Of a DNA stretch of 64,000 nt, positions 43,172 through 52,686 are shown in pieces; the first letter of the stretch is position 1, and each line of letters begins with the position of its first letter. The notes beneath the pieces are model-generated. The model was not told the DNA's origin and ran no database searches. It saw nothing but the letters and a program-made list of their open reading frames with translations. Source of the DNA: Streptomyces sp. CB00316 (GTDB lineage: Bacteria > Actinomycetota > Actinomycetes > Streptomycetales > Streptomycetaceae); contig NZ_LIXI01000002.1 of the NCBI RefSeq assembly GCF_001905595.1, positions 124,001 through 188,000 of the forward strand, read 5' to 3'. The translations under genes and the position numbers were made by a program.

Positions 43172-43572
43172 ATGTCTGCCTGCGCCCCCACTCGTCATGA
43201 CCCCCCGCGCCGCCGTCCGCGCCGCCGCCGCGCCCTGGGTACGAAGAGACCCCACGCCCCGCCACCGGCCGGTGGCCGCCGCCTGCGGATCGGGGGCGCG
43301 GATGTGTCCGCCTCCATTTCGAGTGGATCCCACTGGCCGCGCTCGCCGCCCTGGTGATGGTGGTCGGGGTCCCGATGGTGAGCTTCGCGCACATCCGTAA
43401 CGTCCATAAGCACCGCGAGTTCCCCGTCTGCGCGGCCACGGTCGCCGGTGTCGCCGGCTTCGGCGCCCTGGCGGGTGTCGCGCTCGGGGTGGCCGCGGCG
43501 GTGATGGTCTCGCTACACCGGCTGGGCCGTACGAAGATCACCGTGACCGAGCAGACGGGCGCCACGCGGTGA
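43172..43572 (+). pseudogene. SulP anion transporter remnant (internal deletion and frameshift)
   Basis: The gene starts correctly: AGGAG then ATG 43172, MSACAPTRHD to GGADVSASIS, the usual N terminus of Streptomyces SulP-carbonic anhydrase fusions. Near 43320 it jumps, out of frame, to EWIPLAALAALVMVVGV, which belongs near the end of the transporter. Almost the whole membrane core is missing. The last transporter part ends at TGA 43570-43572 after EQTGATR, where one base appears lost before the STAS domain. Confidence 0.8.
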
Positions 43573-44660
43573 CCGTCCACGGCCAGTTGACGTTCCTGGC
43601 AGTGCCGCGGCTCACCCGGACCCTCGGGCAGCTGCCGCCGGGCGTCGACGCGACCGTCGAGCTGGACGGCTTCTTCATGGACCACGCCGCCTACGAGGCG
43701 ATCCAGGCCTGGCGCAACGCCCAGCTCGCCCAGGGCGGCCGGATCACCTTCACCGGCCGGTCCGGCAGCCGCATCGCCGAGCCCGCCGCCGTGGCCCACT
43801 CCTGTTGCCGCCCCTTGACCCCGTGGCGCAACCACCACTGCCACGACCGACCCGCAGACGACGCCGGACCCGCCACCGACACCAGCAGCGATTCCGGCAC
43901 CTCCCCCACCCCAGGGGCCGGCAGGAGGGGCGGCGCCCATCGGCTGCTGAGCGACCTGAGTTCGTTCCAGCGGAACACCGCGCCTCTGGTCCGCGGCGAG
44001 CTGGCCCGGCTCGCCTCCGAGGGTCAGCGCCCCTCGCAGCTCTTCATCACCTGCGCCGACTCCCGCCTGGTCACCAGCATGATCACCTCCAGCGGACCGG
44101 GCGACCTCTTCACCGTTCGCAACGTCGGCAACCTCGTGCCCCCGCCCGGCACCGGGCCCGCCGGCACCGTGCCGGCCGGGAGCGGCGACGACTCGGTGGG
44201 CGCGGCGATCGAATACGCGGTGGACGTGCTGCGGGTCGAGTCCATCACTGTCTGCGGACACTCCGGCTGCGGCGCCATGCAGGCGCCGCTCAAGGGCGAG
44301 CCGGAGACCGGTCCGGGGAAGCCGCGGACACCCCTGTGGCGCTGGCTGCGCCACGGGCTGCCGAGCCTGGAGCGGATGGCGTCGCGCCGCCACTCCTGGG
44401 CCCGGATCTCCGGCCGGCTGCCCGTCGACGAGGTCGAGCAGCTCTGTCTCACCAACGTGGTCCAGCAGTTGGAGCACCTGCGGGCGCACGAGGCGGTGGC
44501 CCGACGGCTCGCCGAGGGGACACTCCCGTTGCACGGTATGTACTTCCACGTCGGCGAGGCGCAGGCGTACCTGCTGACCGAGGAGTCCAGCTCCGGTACG
44601 GGCCCCGACGAGGTCTTCGACCGGGTCGGCACGGGAGAACGGGAGCGCACCGCCGTGTGA
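43569..44660 (+). CDS. STAS plus beta-carbonic anhydrase domains (3' part of broken SulP fusion)
   Basis: This 363-residue frame starts with GTG overlapping the TGA of the SulP remnant. Residues 1-75 are a STAS-like domain (VELDGFFMDHAAYEAI). A linker follows, then a beta-carbonic anhydrase with all zinc and catalytic residues: Cys162, Asp164 and Arg166 in CADSR, and His231 and Cys234 in HSGCG. The enzyme part, which interconverts CO2 and bicarbonate, may still work if translated. No ribosome site is obvious other than coupling. Confidence 0.8.
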   Translation: MTVHGQLTFLAVPRLTRTLGQLPPGVDATVELDGFFMDHAAYEAIQAWRNAQLAQGGRITFTGRSGSRIAEPAAVAHSCCRPLTPWRNHHCHDRPADDAGPATDTSSDSGTSPTPGAGRRGGAHRLLSDLSSFQRNTAPLVRGELARLASEGQRPSQLFITCADSRLVTSMITSSGPGDLFTVRNVGNLVPPPGTGPAGTVPAGSGDDSVGAAIEYAVDVLRVESITVCGHSGCGAMQAPLKGEPETGPGKPRTPLWRWLRHGLPSLERMASRRHSWARISGRLPVDEVEQLCLTNVVQQLEHLRAHEAVARRLAEGTLPLHGMYFHVGEAQAYLLTEESSSGTGPDEVFDRVGTGERERTAV

Positions 44661-44876
44661 ACCGGGGCGGCACCGCCGTCTGAACCGGACAGCCCCCGGG
44701 TCCGTGAGACCTCATGACCCCGCTCCGCGCCGTGCGGCGGGAAGAGCAGTCGTACGGCGGGAAGAGCAACACGGAGCGCCAGAACCGACAGAGCGACTTT
44801 GCGCCACACGTCGTGAACACGCGTCGTGAAGCCGCCCTGACCAGCGGAGCGGGATCATGCTTCCATACACGAAGAC

Positions 44877-44892
44877 ACAGGTCTAAACCAAT
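44877..44892. promoter_or_regulatory. DasR-like (dre) operator upstream of acs
   Basis: The 16-mer ACAGGTCTAAACCAAT matches the remembered DasR consensus ACTGGTCTAGACCACT at 13 positions, including the GGTCTA-ACC core. It lies about 85 bp upstream of the acs GTG start. DasR is the GntR-type repressor responding to aminosugars in Streptomyces. Confidence 0.5.
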
Positions 44893-44976
44893 TCCCGGCA
44901 GACACTTGTCACCCGGCCCCGCGCCTGATGAGCTATGCCCCGGGACACAACGGACACCCTGGGACTGGGAGAAGTC

Positions 44977-46932
44977 GTGAGCAACGAGAGCCTGGCCAAC
45001 CTGCTTCGGGAAGAGCGGAAGTTCGCTCCGCCTGCCGAGCTGGCCGCCAACGCCAACGTCACCGCAGAGGCGTACGAGCAGGCCGAGGCGGACCGGCTGG
45101 GCTTCTGGGCCGAGCAGGCCCGCCGCCTGACGTGGGCCACCGAGCCGACCGAGACCCTCGACTGGAGCAACCCGCCCTTCGCGAAGTGGTTCGCGGACGG
45201 CAAGCTGAACGTCGCGTACAACTGCGTGGACCGCCACGTCGAGGCGGGCAACGGCGACCGGGTCGCCATCCACTTCGAGGGCGAGCCCGGCGACAGCCGC
45301 GCCATCACCTACGCGGAGCTGAAGGAAGAGGTCTCCCGGGCCGCCAACGCGCTGACCGAGCTGGGCGTCAGCAAGGGTGACCGGGTCGCCGTCTACCTGC
45401 CGATGATCCCCGAGGCCGCCGTCGCGATGCTGGCCTGCGCCCGTATCGGCGCCACGCACTCGGTGGTCTTCGGCGGCTTCTCCGCCGACGCCATCGCCAC
45501 CCGCATCCAGGACGCCGACGCCAAGGTCGTCATCACCGCCGACGGCGGCTACCGCCGCGGCAAACCCACCGCGCTCAAGCCCGCCGTCGACGGCGCCGTC
45601 TCCCGTATCGACAGCGTCGAGCACGTCCTCGTGGTCCGCCGCACCGGTCAGGACACCGCCTGGACCGAGGGCCGCGACGTCTGGTGGCACGAGATCACCG
45701 CCCGGCAGTCCGCCGAGCACACCCCCGAGGCCTTCGAGGCGGAGCAGCCGCTCTTCATCCTCTACACCTCGGGCACCACGGGTAAGCCGAAGGGCATCCT
45801 GCACACCTCCGGCGGCTACCTCACCCAGGCGGCCTACACCCACCACGCGGTCTTCGACCTCAAGCCCGAGACCGACGTCTACTGGTGCACCGCCGACGTC
45901 GGCTGGGTCACCGGCCACTCGTACATCGTCTACGGGCCGCTGGCCAACGGCGCGACCCAGGTCATGTACGAGGGCACCCCGGACACCCCGCACCAGGGCC
46001 GCTTCTGGGAGATCGTGCAGAAGTACGGCGTCACGATCCTCTACACCGCGCCGACCGCGATCCGTACGTTCATGAAGTGGGGTGACGACATCCCCGCCAA
46101 GTTCGACCTGAGCAGCCTCCGCGTCCTCGGTTCGGTCGGTGAACCGATCAACCCCGAGGCGTGGATGTGGTACCGCAAGAACATCGGCGCCGACAAGTGC
46201 CCCATCGTGGACACCTGGTGGCAGACCGAGACCGGTGCCATGATGATCTCGCCGCTGCCGGGCGTCACCGAGACCAAGCCGGGCAGCGCCCAGCGCGCCC
46301 TGCCGGGCATCGCCGCCACCGTCGTGGACGACGAGGCGAACGAGGTGCCGAACGGCGGGGGCGGCTACCTCGTCCTCACCGAGCCGTGGCCCTCCATGCT
46401 CCGCACCATCTGGGGCGACGACCAGCGGTTCCTCGACACCTACTGGTCGCGCTTCGAGGGCAAGTACTTCGCGGGCGACGGCGCCAAGAAGGACGAGGAC
46501 GGCGACGTCTGGCTGCTCGGCCGGGTCGACGACGTGATGCTCGTCTCCGGGCACAACATCTCGACCACCGAGGTCGAGTCGGCCCTCGTCTCCCACCCGT
46601 CGGTCGCCGAGGCGGCCGTGGTCGGGGCGAACGACGAGACGACCGGCCAGGCCATCGTCGCCTTCGTGATCCTGCGCGGCACCGCGACCACCTCCGACGA
46701 GCTGGTCGCGGAGCTGCGCGACCATGTCGGCACGACGCTCGGCCCGATCGCCAAGCCCAAGCGCGTCCTGCCGGTAGCCGAGCTGCCCAAGACCCGCTCC
46801 GGCAAGATCATGCGCCGCCTGCTGCGCGACGTCGCCGAGAACCGTGAGCTGGGCGACGTCACCACGCTCACCGACTCCTCGGTGATGGACCTGATCACCA
46901 CCCAGCTGCCGTCCTCGTCCTCCGAGGACTGA
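44977..46932 (+). CDS. acsA: Acetyl-CoA synthetase
   Basis: This 651-residue AMP-forming acetate:CoA ligase makes acetyl-CoA from acetate via acetyl-AMP. Motifs include the phosphate loop [11 protein letters not shown] near residue 265, DTWWQTETG near 420, and the C-terminal [10 protein letters not shown], whose Lys is the known acetylation target. The start chosen is GTG 44977 ([10 protein letters not shown]), matching the conserved N terminus, with GGGAGAAG upstream; the frame extends to ATG 44935. It is a monocistronic gene ending in a strong terminator. Confidence 0.96.
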   Translation: MSNESLANLLREERKFAPPAELAANANVTAEAYEQAEADRLGFWAEQARRLTWATEPTETLDWSNPPFAKWFADGKLNVAYNCVDRHVEAGNGDRVAIHFEGEPGDSRAITYAELKEEVSRAANALTELGVSKGDRVAVYLPMIPEAAVAMLACARIGATHSVVFGGFSADAIATRIQDADAKVVITADGGYRRGKPTALKPAVDGAVSRIDSVEHVLVVRRTGQDTAWTEGRDVWWHEITARQSAEHTPEAFEAEQPLFILYTSGTTGKPKGILHTSGGYLTQAAYTHHAVFDLKPETDVYWCTADVGWVTGHSYIVYGPLANGATQVMYEGTPDTPHQGRFWEIVQKYGVTILYTAPTAIRTFMKWGDDIPAKFDLSSLRVLGSVGEPINPEAWMWYRKNIGADKCPIVDTWWQTETGAMMISPLPGVTETKPGSAQRALPGIAATVVDDEANEVPNGGGGYLVLTEPWPSMLRTIWGDDQRFLDTYWSRFEGKYFAGDGAKKDEDGDVWLLGRVDDVMLVSGHNISTTEVESALVSHPSVAEAAVVGANDETTGQAIVAFVILRGTATTSDELVAELRDHVGTTLGPIAKPKRVLPVAELPKTRSGKIMRRLLRDVAENRELGDVTTLTDSSVMDLITTQLPSSSSED

Positions 46933-46951
46933 GAACACCCTCTGTGACGGT

Positions 46952-46990
46952 GCCGATGGGCACCCGGCGACATGCCGGGTGCCCATCGGC
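46952..46990. terminator. Terminator of acs
   Basis: Arms 46952-46968 and 46974-46990 are exact 17-bp complements around GACAT. The hairpin lies 20 bp after the stop. Confidence 0.9.
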
Positions 46991-47151
46991 GTCTACCGGG
47001 ATGATCAACGGGTAAGGGTTGAAGCACCCCAGGTAGAGTGAGCACTTCCAGTCATAACTTCATACAGATCTCCACAGGGGCGCCGGGAAGTCTGGTCGGC
47101 ACGTGTCATCACTCATGCCATTTTCGCCGTACAGATCCGGAGGACTCCCTC

Positions 47152-48558
47152 GTGGCCCCGCCCACCCCCACTCCTTCCCCGCCCAACCGCACCCTCCTGG
47201 GACGGCTCCCGCTTCCGGAGCGGAGTTACGTCGCCGAAGCACTGCGCACCGAGACCGTGGGCGGTGTGCTTCTCCTGGTCGCGGCAGTCGCGGCACTCAT
47301 CTGGGCGAACGCCTTCGGCGGCTCGTACGACTCCGTGAGCGACTTCCACTTCGGTCCGGGCTTTCTCGGCCTGGACCTTTCTGTGGCGCACTGGGCGGCT
47401 GACGGACTGCTCGCCGTGTTCTTCTTCGTCGCGGGCGTCGAGCTCAAGCGAGAACTGGTCGCCGGCGAGCTCCGTGACCCCAAGGCCGCCGCCCTGCCGG
47501 TGGTGGCGGCCCTGTGCGGCATGGCGGTGCCCGCCCTCGTCTACACACTCACCGTGGTCGTCGGTGGAGGCTCCCTTGCCGGCTGGGCCGTGCCGACCGC
47601 CACGGACATCGCCTTCGCGCTCGCCGTCCTCGCGGTGATCGGTGCCTCGCTGCCGTCCGCGCTGCGGGCCTTCCTGCTCACCCTGGCCGTCGTCGACGAC
47701 TTGTTCGCCATCCTGATCATCGCGGTCTTCTTCACGTCGGACCTGAACTTCCTGGCTCTCGGAGGGGCTGTCGTCGGCCTGGCCGCCTTCTATCTGCTGC
47801 TCCGCTTCGAGGTCCGGGGCTGGTACGTGTACGTCCCCCTGGCCCTGACGATCTGGGGTCTGATGTACAACAGCGGCGTCCACGCCACCATCGCCGGTGT
47901 CACCATGGGTCTGATGCTGCGCTGCAGCCGCCGCGAGGGCGAATCCCACTCCCCCGGAGAGCACATCGAACACCTCGTCCGCCCGGTGTCGGCCGGGATC
48001 GCCGTCCCGCTCTTCGCCCTGTTCGCGGCCGGGGTGACCATGAGCGGAGAAGCTCTGGCGGGCGTATTCACCCGGCCGGAGACCCTCGGTGTCGTCCTCG
48101 GGCTGGTCCTCGGCAAGACCTTCGGCATCTTCGGCGGTACGTATCTCGCAGCCCGCTTCACCAAGGCGGAGCTGAACAAGGACCTGGCCTGGGCGGACGT
48201 CCTCGCACTCGCCTCTCTGGCGGGCATCGGTTTCACCGTCTCCCTCCTCATCGGCGAACTCGCCTTCTCGGACGATGCGGAAATGACCAACGAGATCAAG
48301 GCTGCTGTCCTGATCGGTTCGCTGGTCGCGGCCCTGCTCGCCTGCGTGCTGCTCAGGATGCGCGTACGCCGGTACCGCGCCCTCTTCGACGCCGAGGAGC
48401 TGGACGAGGACGGGTCCGGGGTCCCCGATGTCTATGAACAGGACGATCCGGGGTACCACCTGCGGATGGCCGCGATATACGAGGAGAAGGCGGCCAAACA
48501 CCGCCGCCAAGCCGAAGAGGCGGGCGCAGCGCGCAACAAGCCGGACAGTCCGGCATGA
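47152..48558 (+). CDS. nhaA: Na+/H+ antiporter NhaA
   Basis: This 468-residue antiporter exports Na+ in exchange for H+ and has about twelve membrane segments. It carries the paired aspartates of the ion site in LAVVDDLFAILI (near residue 183) and the unwound helices TATDIAFALAVLAV and GIGFTVSLLIGELAF. The C-terminal cytoplasmic tail of about 60 charged residues is longer than in E. coli. GTG 47152 has GGAGG eight bases upstream. Confidence 0.94.
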   Translation: MAPPTPTPSPPNRTLLGRLPLPERSYVAEALRTETVGGVLLLVAAVAALIWANAFGGSYDSVSDFHFGPGFLGLDLSVAHWAADGLLAVFFFVAGVELKRELVAGELRDPKAAALPVVAALCGMAVPALVYTLTVVVGGGSLAGWAVPTATDIAFALAVLAVIGASLPSALRAFLLTLAVVDDLFAILIIAVFFTSDLNFLALGGAVVGLAAFYLLLRFEVRGWYVYVPLALTIWGLMYNSGVHATIAGVTMGLMLRCSRREGESHSPGEHIEHLVRPVSAGIAVPLFALFAAGVTMSGEALAGVFTRPETLGVVLGLVLGKTFGIFGGTYLAARFTKAELNKDLAWADVLALASLAGIGFTVSLLIGELAFSDDAEMTNEIKAAVLIGSLVAALLACVLLRMRVRRYRALFDAEELDEDGSGVPDVYEQDDPGYHLRMAAIYEEKAAKHRRQAEEAGAARNKPDSPA

Positions 48559-48598
48559 TCTGACATCGGATGTGTCGAAGACGGAGAGGGAGTCAGGG

Positions 48599-49132
48599 AT
48601 GAGCGACCCCGGCAACTACGTGGGCAGCGCGGACCGCAGCATCGGGCAGTTGGTCGCGTCGGCGACGGCCGAGATGTCCGCGCTGGTGCACGACGAGATC
48701 GCCCTGGCGAAGGCGGAGGTGCGCCAGGACGTCAAGCGCGGGGTGATCGGCAGCGTCGCGTTCATCGTGGCGGGCGTGCTGCTCCTGTTCACGATGCCGA
48801 TGCTGAGCTTCGCGGCCGCTTACGGCATCCACAACCTGGGTCTCGGCCTGGCCTGGTCGTTCCTGATCGTGGCCGGCGGGTTCGTCCTTCTGGCGGCACT
48901 GCTCGGGCTGGTCGGCTGGCTGAAGTTCAAGAAGGTCAAGCCGCCGGAGAAGTCCATCGCCTCCGCCAAGCAGACCGCCGCCGTCCTGCAGAAGGCGAAG
49001 CCGCACCCCCGCCCGGCCATCGAGGCCGACGCGATCCTCAAGCGCTCCGGCTCCAGCCTCGCGGCGGGTTCGGGCGTCGAGAGCCTTCCCGGTAAGGACA
49101 AGCCCGCCGCTGTGGCACGCTCGTCCACATGA
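48599..49132 (+). CDS. Phage-holin-family membrane protein
   Basis: This 177-residue protein has a cytoplasmic N-terminal helix (SATAEMSALVHDEIALAKAEV) and two membrane helices (IGSVAFIVAGVLLLFTMPML; AWSFLIVAGGFVLLAALLGLVGWL). That is the holin superfamily III pattern widespread in Streptomyces chromosomes, where no phage role is shown. The basic C terminus has KAKPHPRPAIEA. Its stop overlaps the hydrolase start (ATGA), so the two are coupled. Confidence 0.8.
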   Translation: MSDPGNYVGSADRSIGQLVASATAEMSALVHDEIALAKAEVRQDVKRGVIGSVAFIVAGVLLLFTMPMLSFAAAYGIHNLGLGLAWSFLIVAGGFVLLAALLGLVGWLKFKKVKPPEKSIASAKQTAAVLQKAKPHPRPAIEADAILKRSGSSLAAGSGVESLPGKDKPAAVARSST

Positions 49133-50103
49133 CGGTTCCCGATTCCAGCACATCCGGCCCGGCGGGCTCGGCGAGCCCGGCCGGCGCCGGAGGCCCCGTA
49201 CGGCTCGACGGCCCCTGGACCCACCGCGACGTGGCGGCCAACGGGGCACGGTTCCACATCGCCGAGATGGGCGAGGGGCCGCTGGTCCTCCTGCTGCACG
49301 GGTTCCCGCAGTTCTGGTGGACCTGGCGCCACCAACTGCCCGCGCTCGCGGAGGCGGGCTTCCGGGCCGTCGCGATGGACCTGCGCGGGGTGGGCGGCAG
49401 CGACCGGACGCCGCGCGGTTACGACCCCGCCAACCTGGCCCTCGACGTCACCGGGGTGATCCGCTCCCTCGGTGAACCGGACGCGGCCCTGGTCGGCCAC
49501 GATCTGGGCGGCTACCTCGCCTGGACGGCCGCCGTGATGCGGCCCAAGCTGGTGCGCCGGCTCGCCGTCTCGTCCATGCCGCACCCGCGCCGCTGGCGCT
49601 CCTCGATGCTGTCCGACTTCGCGCAGTCGCGGGCGGGCTCGTACATCTGGGGCTTCCAGCGCCCCTGGCTGCCGGAGCGTCAGCTTCTCGCGGACGGCGC
49701 CGCCCTGGTGGGCCGACTGGTCCAGGACTGGGCCGGGCCCCGCACGCCGGAGTTCCCCGACGAGGAGACCCTGGCCGTCTACCGGCGGGCGATGAGCATC
49801 CCCTCGACAGCGCACTGCTCGATCGAGCCGTACCGCTGGATGGTCCGTTCGATGGCGCGTCCGGACGGGGTCCAGTTCAACCGGCGGATGAAGCGGCCCG
49901 TGCGCGTGCCCACCCTGCACCTGCACGGATCACTCGATCCGGCGGTCCGGACCCGGAGTTCGGCGGGGTCCGGCGAGTACGTCGAGGCGCCCTACCGGTG
50001 GCGACTTTTCGACGGTGTCGGTCACTTCCCCCATGAGGAGGATCCGATCGCCTTCTCCACCGAACTCATCAACTGGCTCAAGGATCCTGAGCCCGACCGG
50101 TAG
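49129..50103 (+). CDS. Alpha/beta hydrolase, epoxide-hydrolase type
   Basis: This 324-residue enzyme has an oxyanion turn HGFPQFWWTW and an Asp nucleophile in GHDLGGYLAW (near residue 124). A lid region and a His in GVGHFPHEEDP near the C terminus follow. An Asp in place of Ser at the nucleophile is typical of epoxide hydrolases and haloalkane dehalogenases. The substrate is unknown. The start overlaps the holin-family gene stop. Confidence 0.88.
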   Translation: MTVPDSSTSGPAGSASPAGAGGPVRLDGPWTHRDVAANGARFHIAEMGEGPLVLLLHGFPQFWWTWRHQLPALAEAGFRAVAMDLRGVGGSDRTPRGYDPANLALDVTGVIRSLGEPDAALVGHDLGGYLAWTAAVMRPKLVRRLAVSSMPHPRRWRSSMLSDFAQSRAGSYIWGFQRPWLPERQLLADGAALVGRLVQDWAGPRTPEFPDEETLAVYRRAMSIPSTAHCSIEPYRWMVRSMARPDGVQFNRRMKRPVRVPTLHLHGSLDPAVRTRSSAGSGEYVEAPYRWRLFDGVGHFPHEEDPIAFSTELINWLKDPEPDR

Positions 50104-50218
50104 CCGCGCAGCCCCCAGGGGCACAGCCGTGCGACGAACAGCCACTTGCCTGCCGCATAAGCCGATTGGCTGACGCGCGCACGATTACCGACCTTGGGTC
50201 ACGGGCAGACGTCGGGGT

Positions 50219-50437
50219 ATGGGCTGGACGCACGACTTCACTGACGAAGCACGCAACCGCCGCTCCACCGCGACAGCAGGTGCGAGCACTCATGAGGGGG
50301 GCGGCCCCCTGGGCCGGGTGCACGATGTGCAGGACCTTCATCATCACCGACTCGGGAATCACCGCCTCGGGATCTCGCGCATCCTCCGCCGTCGGGCCCG
50401 CTGGGTCTCGGCGCGGCTGCGCCACCCCCGTAGCTGA
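50219..50437 (+). CDS. Small conserved-looking basic protein, unknown
   Basis: This 72-residue frame begins MGWTHDFTDEARNRR and ends with RRRARWVSARLRHPRS. It also has VHDVQDLHHHRLGNHRLG, which looks more like a real protein than a shadow. No domain is known to me, and the ribosome site is poor. It lies in the otherwise empty interval 50104-50536. Confidence 0.45.
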   Translation: MGWTHDFTDEARNRRSTATAGASTHEGGGPLGRVHDVQDLHHHRLGNHRLGISRILRRRARWVSARLRHPRS

Positions 50438-50464
50438 TCTCTCCGGTATCTCCTGACAACCCCG

Positions 50465-50499
50465 CCCCCGCCGATCCGCGTGGTGCTGACCGGCGGGGG
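50465..50499. terminator. Hairpin between convergent genes
   Basis: CCCCCGCCG at 50465-50473 pairs with CGGCGGGGG at 50491-50499. It probably ends transcripts of the MarP protease (minus strand) and anything from the left. Confidence 0.65.
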
Positions 50500-50536
50500 T
50501 CCTTCAGCTCCTGACCGCCTCAGGGCTTCACCCGCC

Positions 50537-51742
50537 TCAGAGGGCGCAGCCCTGGCTGTCGACCTGCTGGTTGGCCGTGCGGCCGATCTCGATGTCCTCG
50601 CGGATCTCGTCGGCCGTCAGCGCGTATCCGGTGTCCGGGTCATCGAGCGACTTGGCGAACACCACTCCGTACACCTTTCCGTCCGGAGTGAGCAGCGGGC
50701 CGCCCGAGTTGCCCTGGCGCACGGTCGCGTAGAGGGAGTAGACGTCGCGCAGGACGGTGCCCCGCTGGTAGATGTCGGGGCCGTTGGCGTCGATACGGGC
50801 GCGGACCCGGGCGGAGCGTACGTCGTAGGCGCCGTTCTCCGGGAAGCCGGCGACGATCGCGCTGTCGCCGCTCTGCGCGTCGTCGTTCGTGCCGGTGAAC
50901 TCCAGCGGTGTGGCCTGGAGGTCGGGGACGTCCAGGACCGCGATGTCGCGCTGCCAGTCGTAGAGGACCACCTTGGCGTCGTAGAGACGGCCCTCGCCGC
51001 CGATCTGGACGGTCGGCTCGCTGACGCCGCCGACGACGTGGGCGTTGGTCATCACACGGCGGTCGGAGAAGACGAAACCCGTGCCTTCGAGGACCTTGCC
51101 GCAGCTCGGGGCCGTACCCACGACCTTGACGATCGACTTCTTGGCGCGGGCGGCCACCGGGCTGCCCACCAGGGCCGGGTCCGGGGGCTTGACCTCGGTG
51201 ATCGGCTCGTTGGCGAAGGGGCTGAAGACCTGAGGGAAGCCGTTCTGCGCGAGAACGGAGGAGAAGTCCCGGAACCAGGGCGGCGCCTGTTGGGGCATCA
51301 CCCGGGAGATCCCGAGGAGGACCGAGGAGTTACGGACCTCCTTGCCGAGGGTCGGCAGCGAGGTGCGGGCCAGCGGCAGGGCGATCAGCCAGGCGACCAG
51401 CAGCATGGCCACCACATTGACCAGGGCCCCACCGGTGGCGTCCAGCGCGCGGGCGGGCGACCAGGTGATGTGTCTGCGGAGCTTGTTGCCCAGGTGGGTG
51501 GTGAAGGCCTGGCCGACCGAGGCGCAGACGATGACGATGACGACCGCGCCGATGGCGGTCGCGGTGGAGACCTCCGCCCCCTCGGTCACCCGGTCCCAGA
51601 TGATCGGCAGCAGATAGACGGCGACGAGACCGCCCCCGAGGAAGCCGATCACCGACAGGATGCCGACGACGAAACCCTGTCGGTAGCCGATGACCGCGAA
51701 CCATACGGCGGCGAGCAGCAGCAGGATGTCCAGCACGTTCAC
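50537..51742 (-). CDS. MarP-family membrane serine protease
   Basis: This 401-residue protein has an N-terminal CvpA-like domain with four membrane helices (about 5-155), then a trypsin-like protease outside the membrane. The triad is His near 229 (TNAHVV), Asp near 265 (RDIAVLD) and Ser near 341 (GNSGGPLL). Two cysteines (SCGKVL, QGCAL) may form a disulfide that gates activity, as known for mycobacterial MarP, which supports acid and oxidative stress resistance. GTG 51742 is the start. The CoA-type NUDIX gene lies just upstream. Confidence 0.92.
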   Translation of the reverse strand: MNVLDILLLLAAVWFAVIGYRQGFVVGILSVIGFLGGGLVAVYLLPIIWDRVTEGAEVSTATAIGAVVIVIVCASVGQAFTTHLGNKLRRHITWSPARALDATGGALVNVVAMLLVAWLIALPLARTSLPTLGKEVRNSSVLLGISRVMPQQAPPWFRDFSSVLAQNGFPQVFSPFANEPITEVKPPDPALVGSPVAARAKKSIVKVVGTAPSCGKVLEGTGFVFSDRRVMTNAHVVGGVSEPTVQIGGEGRLYDAKVVLYDWQRDIAVLDVPDLQATPLEFTGTNDDAQSGDSAIVAGFPENGAYDVRSARVRARIDANGPDIYQRGTVLRDVYSLYATVRQGNSGGPLLTPDGKVYGVVFAKSLDDPDTGYALTADEIREDIEIGRTANQQVDSQGCAL

Positions 51743-51833
51743 CGTCGATAGCCTCGCAGTTTCGTCACCTGGCCCGTCGGGGGTGACGGGGTCCGGGCCG
51801 GGCCCGGTACAGCGCAGCAGGACAGCCAGCCTG

Positions 51834-52574
51834 TCATGCGCGCCAGTCGAGCGGCACCTGTCTGGCCCGGTCCCACGGGCGTTCCCAGCCCGCGTAGTGC
51901 AGGATCCGGTCGATCACTCCGGCCGTGAATCCCCAGACCAGGGCCGATTCGACCAGGAAGGCCGGGCCGCTGTGGCCGCTCGGATGGACGGCCGTGGCCC
52001 GGTTGGCCGGGTCCGTGAGATCCGCCACGGGAACAGTGAAGACCCGGGCCGTCTCGGCCGGATCGACCACTCCGACCGGGCTGGGCGCACGCCACCAGCC
52101 GAGGACGGGCGTCACGACGAAGCTGCTGACGGGGATGTACAGCCGGGGCAGCACGCCGAAGAGCTGGACGCCTCGGGGGTCGAGTCCGGTCTCCTCCTCG
52201 GCCTCGCGCAACGCGGCGCGCAGCGGCCCGGTGGTGGCCTGGTCGCCGTCGTCGGGGTCGAGGGAGCCGCCGGGGAAGGACGGCTGGCCGGGGTGCGAGC
52301 GCAGGGTGCCGGCGCGCTCCATCAGCAGCAGCTCGGGGCCGCGCACCCCTTCGCCGAAGAGGATCAGGACGGCGGACTGCCTGCCCGCCCCGCTCTCGGG
52401 CGGGAGGAATCGACTGAGCTGGTGCGGGCGGACGCTGCGGGCGGCCCGGGCCACGGGGTCGAGCCAGGCGGGCAGGCCCGCGGTGGTCACGTCGACCGCC
52501 GTGCGGTCGAGCGCCGCGCGGGTATCCGCGTCCGCGTCTGCCTCCGTGTGCATGTGTGCGTGCGTGTGCGTCAT
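51834..52574 (-). CDS. NUDIX hydrolase, CoA pyrophosphatase type
   Basis: This 246-residue protein has a NUDIX domain with the stretched box GGSLDPDDGDQATTGPLRAALREAEEETGLD and the upstream LLLMERAGTLRSHPGQPSFPGG that marks CoA pyrophosphatases (NudL type). It would cleave CoA to phosphopantetheine and 3',5'-ADP. The N terminus MTHTHAHMHTEADADADT comes from a GT/GC simple repeat. ATG 52574 follows GAGGGGGG. Confidence 0.88.
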   Translation of the reverse strand: MTHTHAHMHTEADADADTRAALDRTAVDVTTAGLPAWLDPVARAARSVRPHQLSRFLPPESGAGRQSAVLILFGEGVRGPELLLMERAGTLRSHPGQPSFPGGSLDPDDGDQATTGPLRAALREAEEETGLDPRGVQLFGVLPRLYIPVSSFVVTPVLGWWRAPSPVGVVDPAETARVFTVPVADLTDPANRATAVHPSGHSGPAFLVESALVWGFTAGVIDRILHYAGWERPWDRARQVPLDWRA

Positions 52575-52686
52575 CGGCACCCCCCTCGTTCCCCTGGTCT
52601 CACAACGCCTGTCGTCGGCCATTTCGTTCCGAGCCATTCCGTGGTTCGTCGTGGTTCGTCGGGAGGGTGCTCGATGCGGCACTTAC

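Noticed and set aside
44449-46986. An 845-codon minus-strand frame opposite acs
   Set aside because: It is a shadow of acetyl-CoA synthetase; no start signal or family resemblance.
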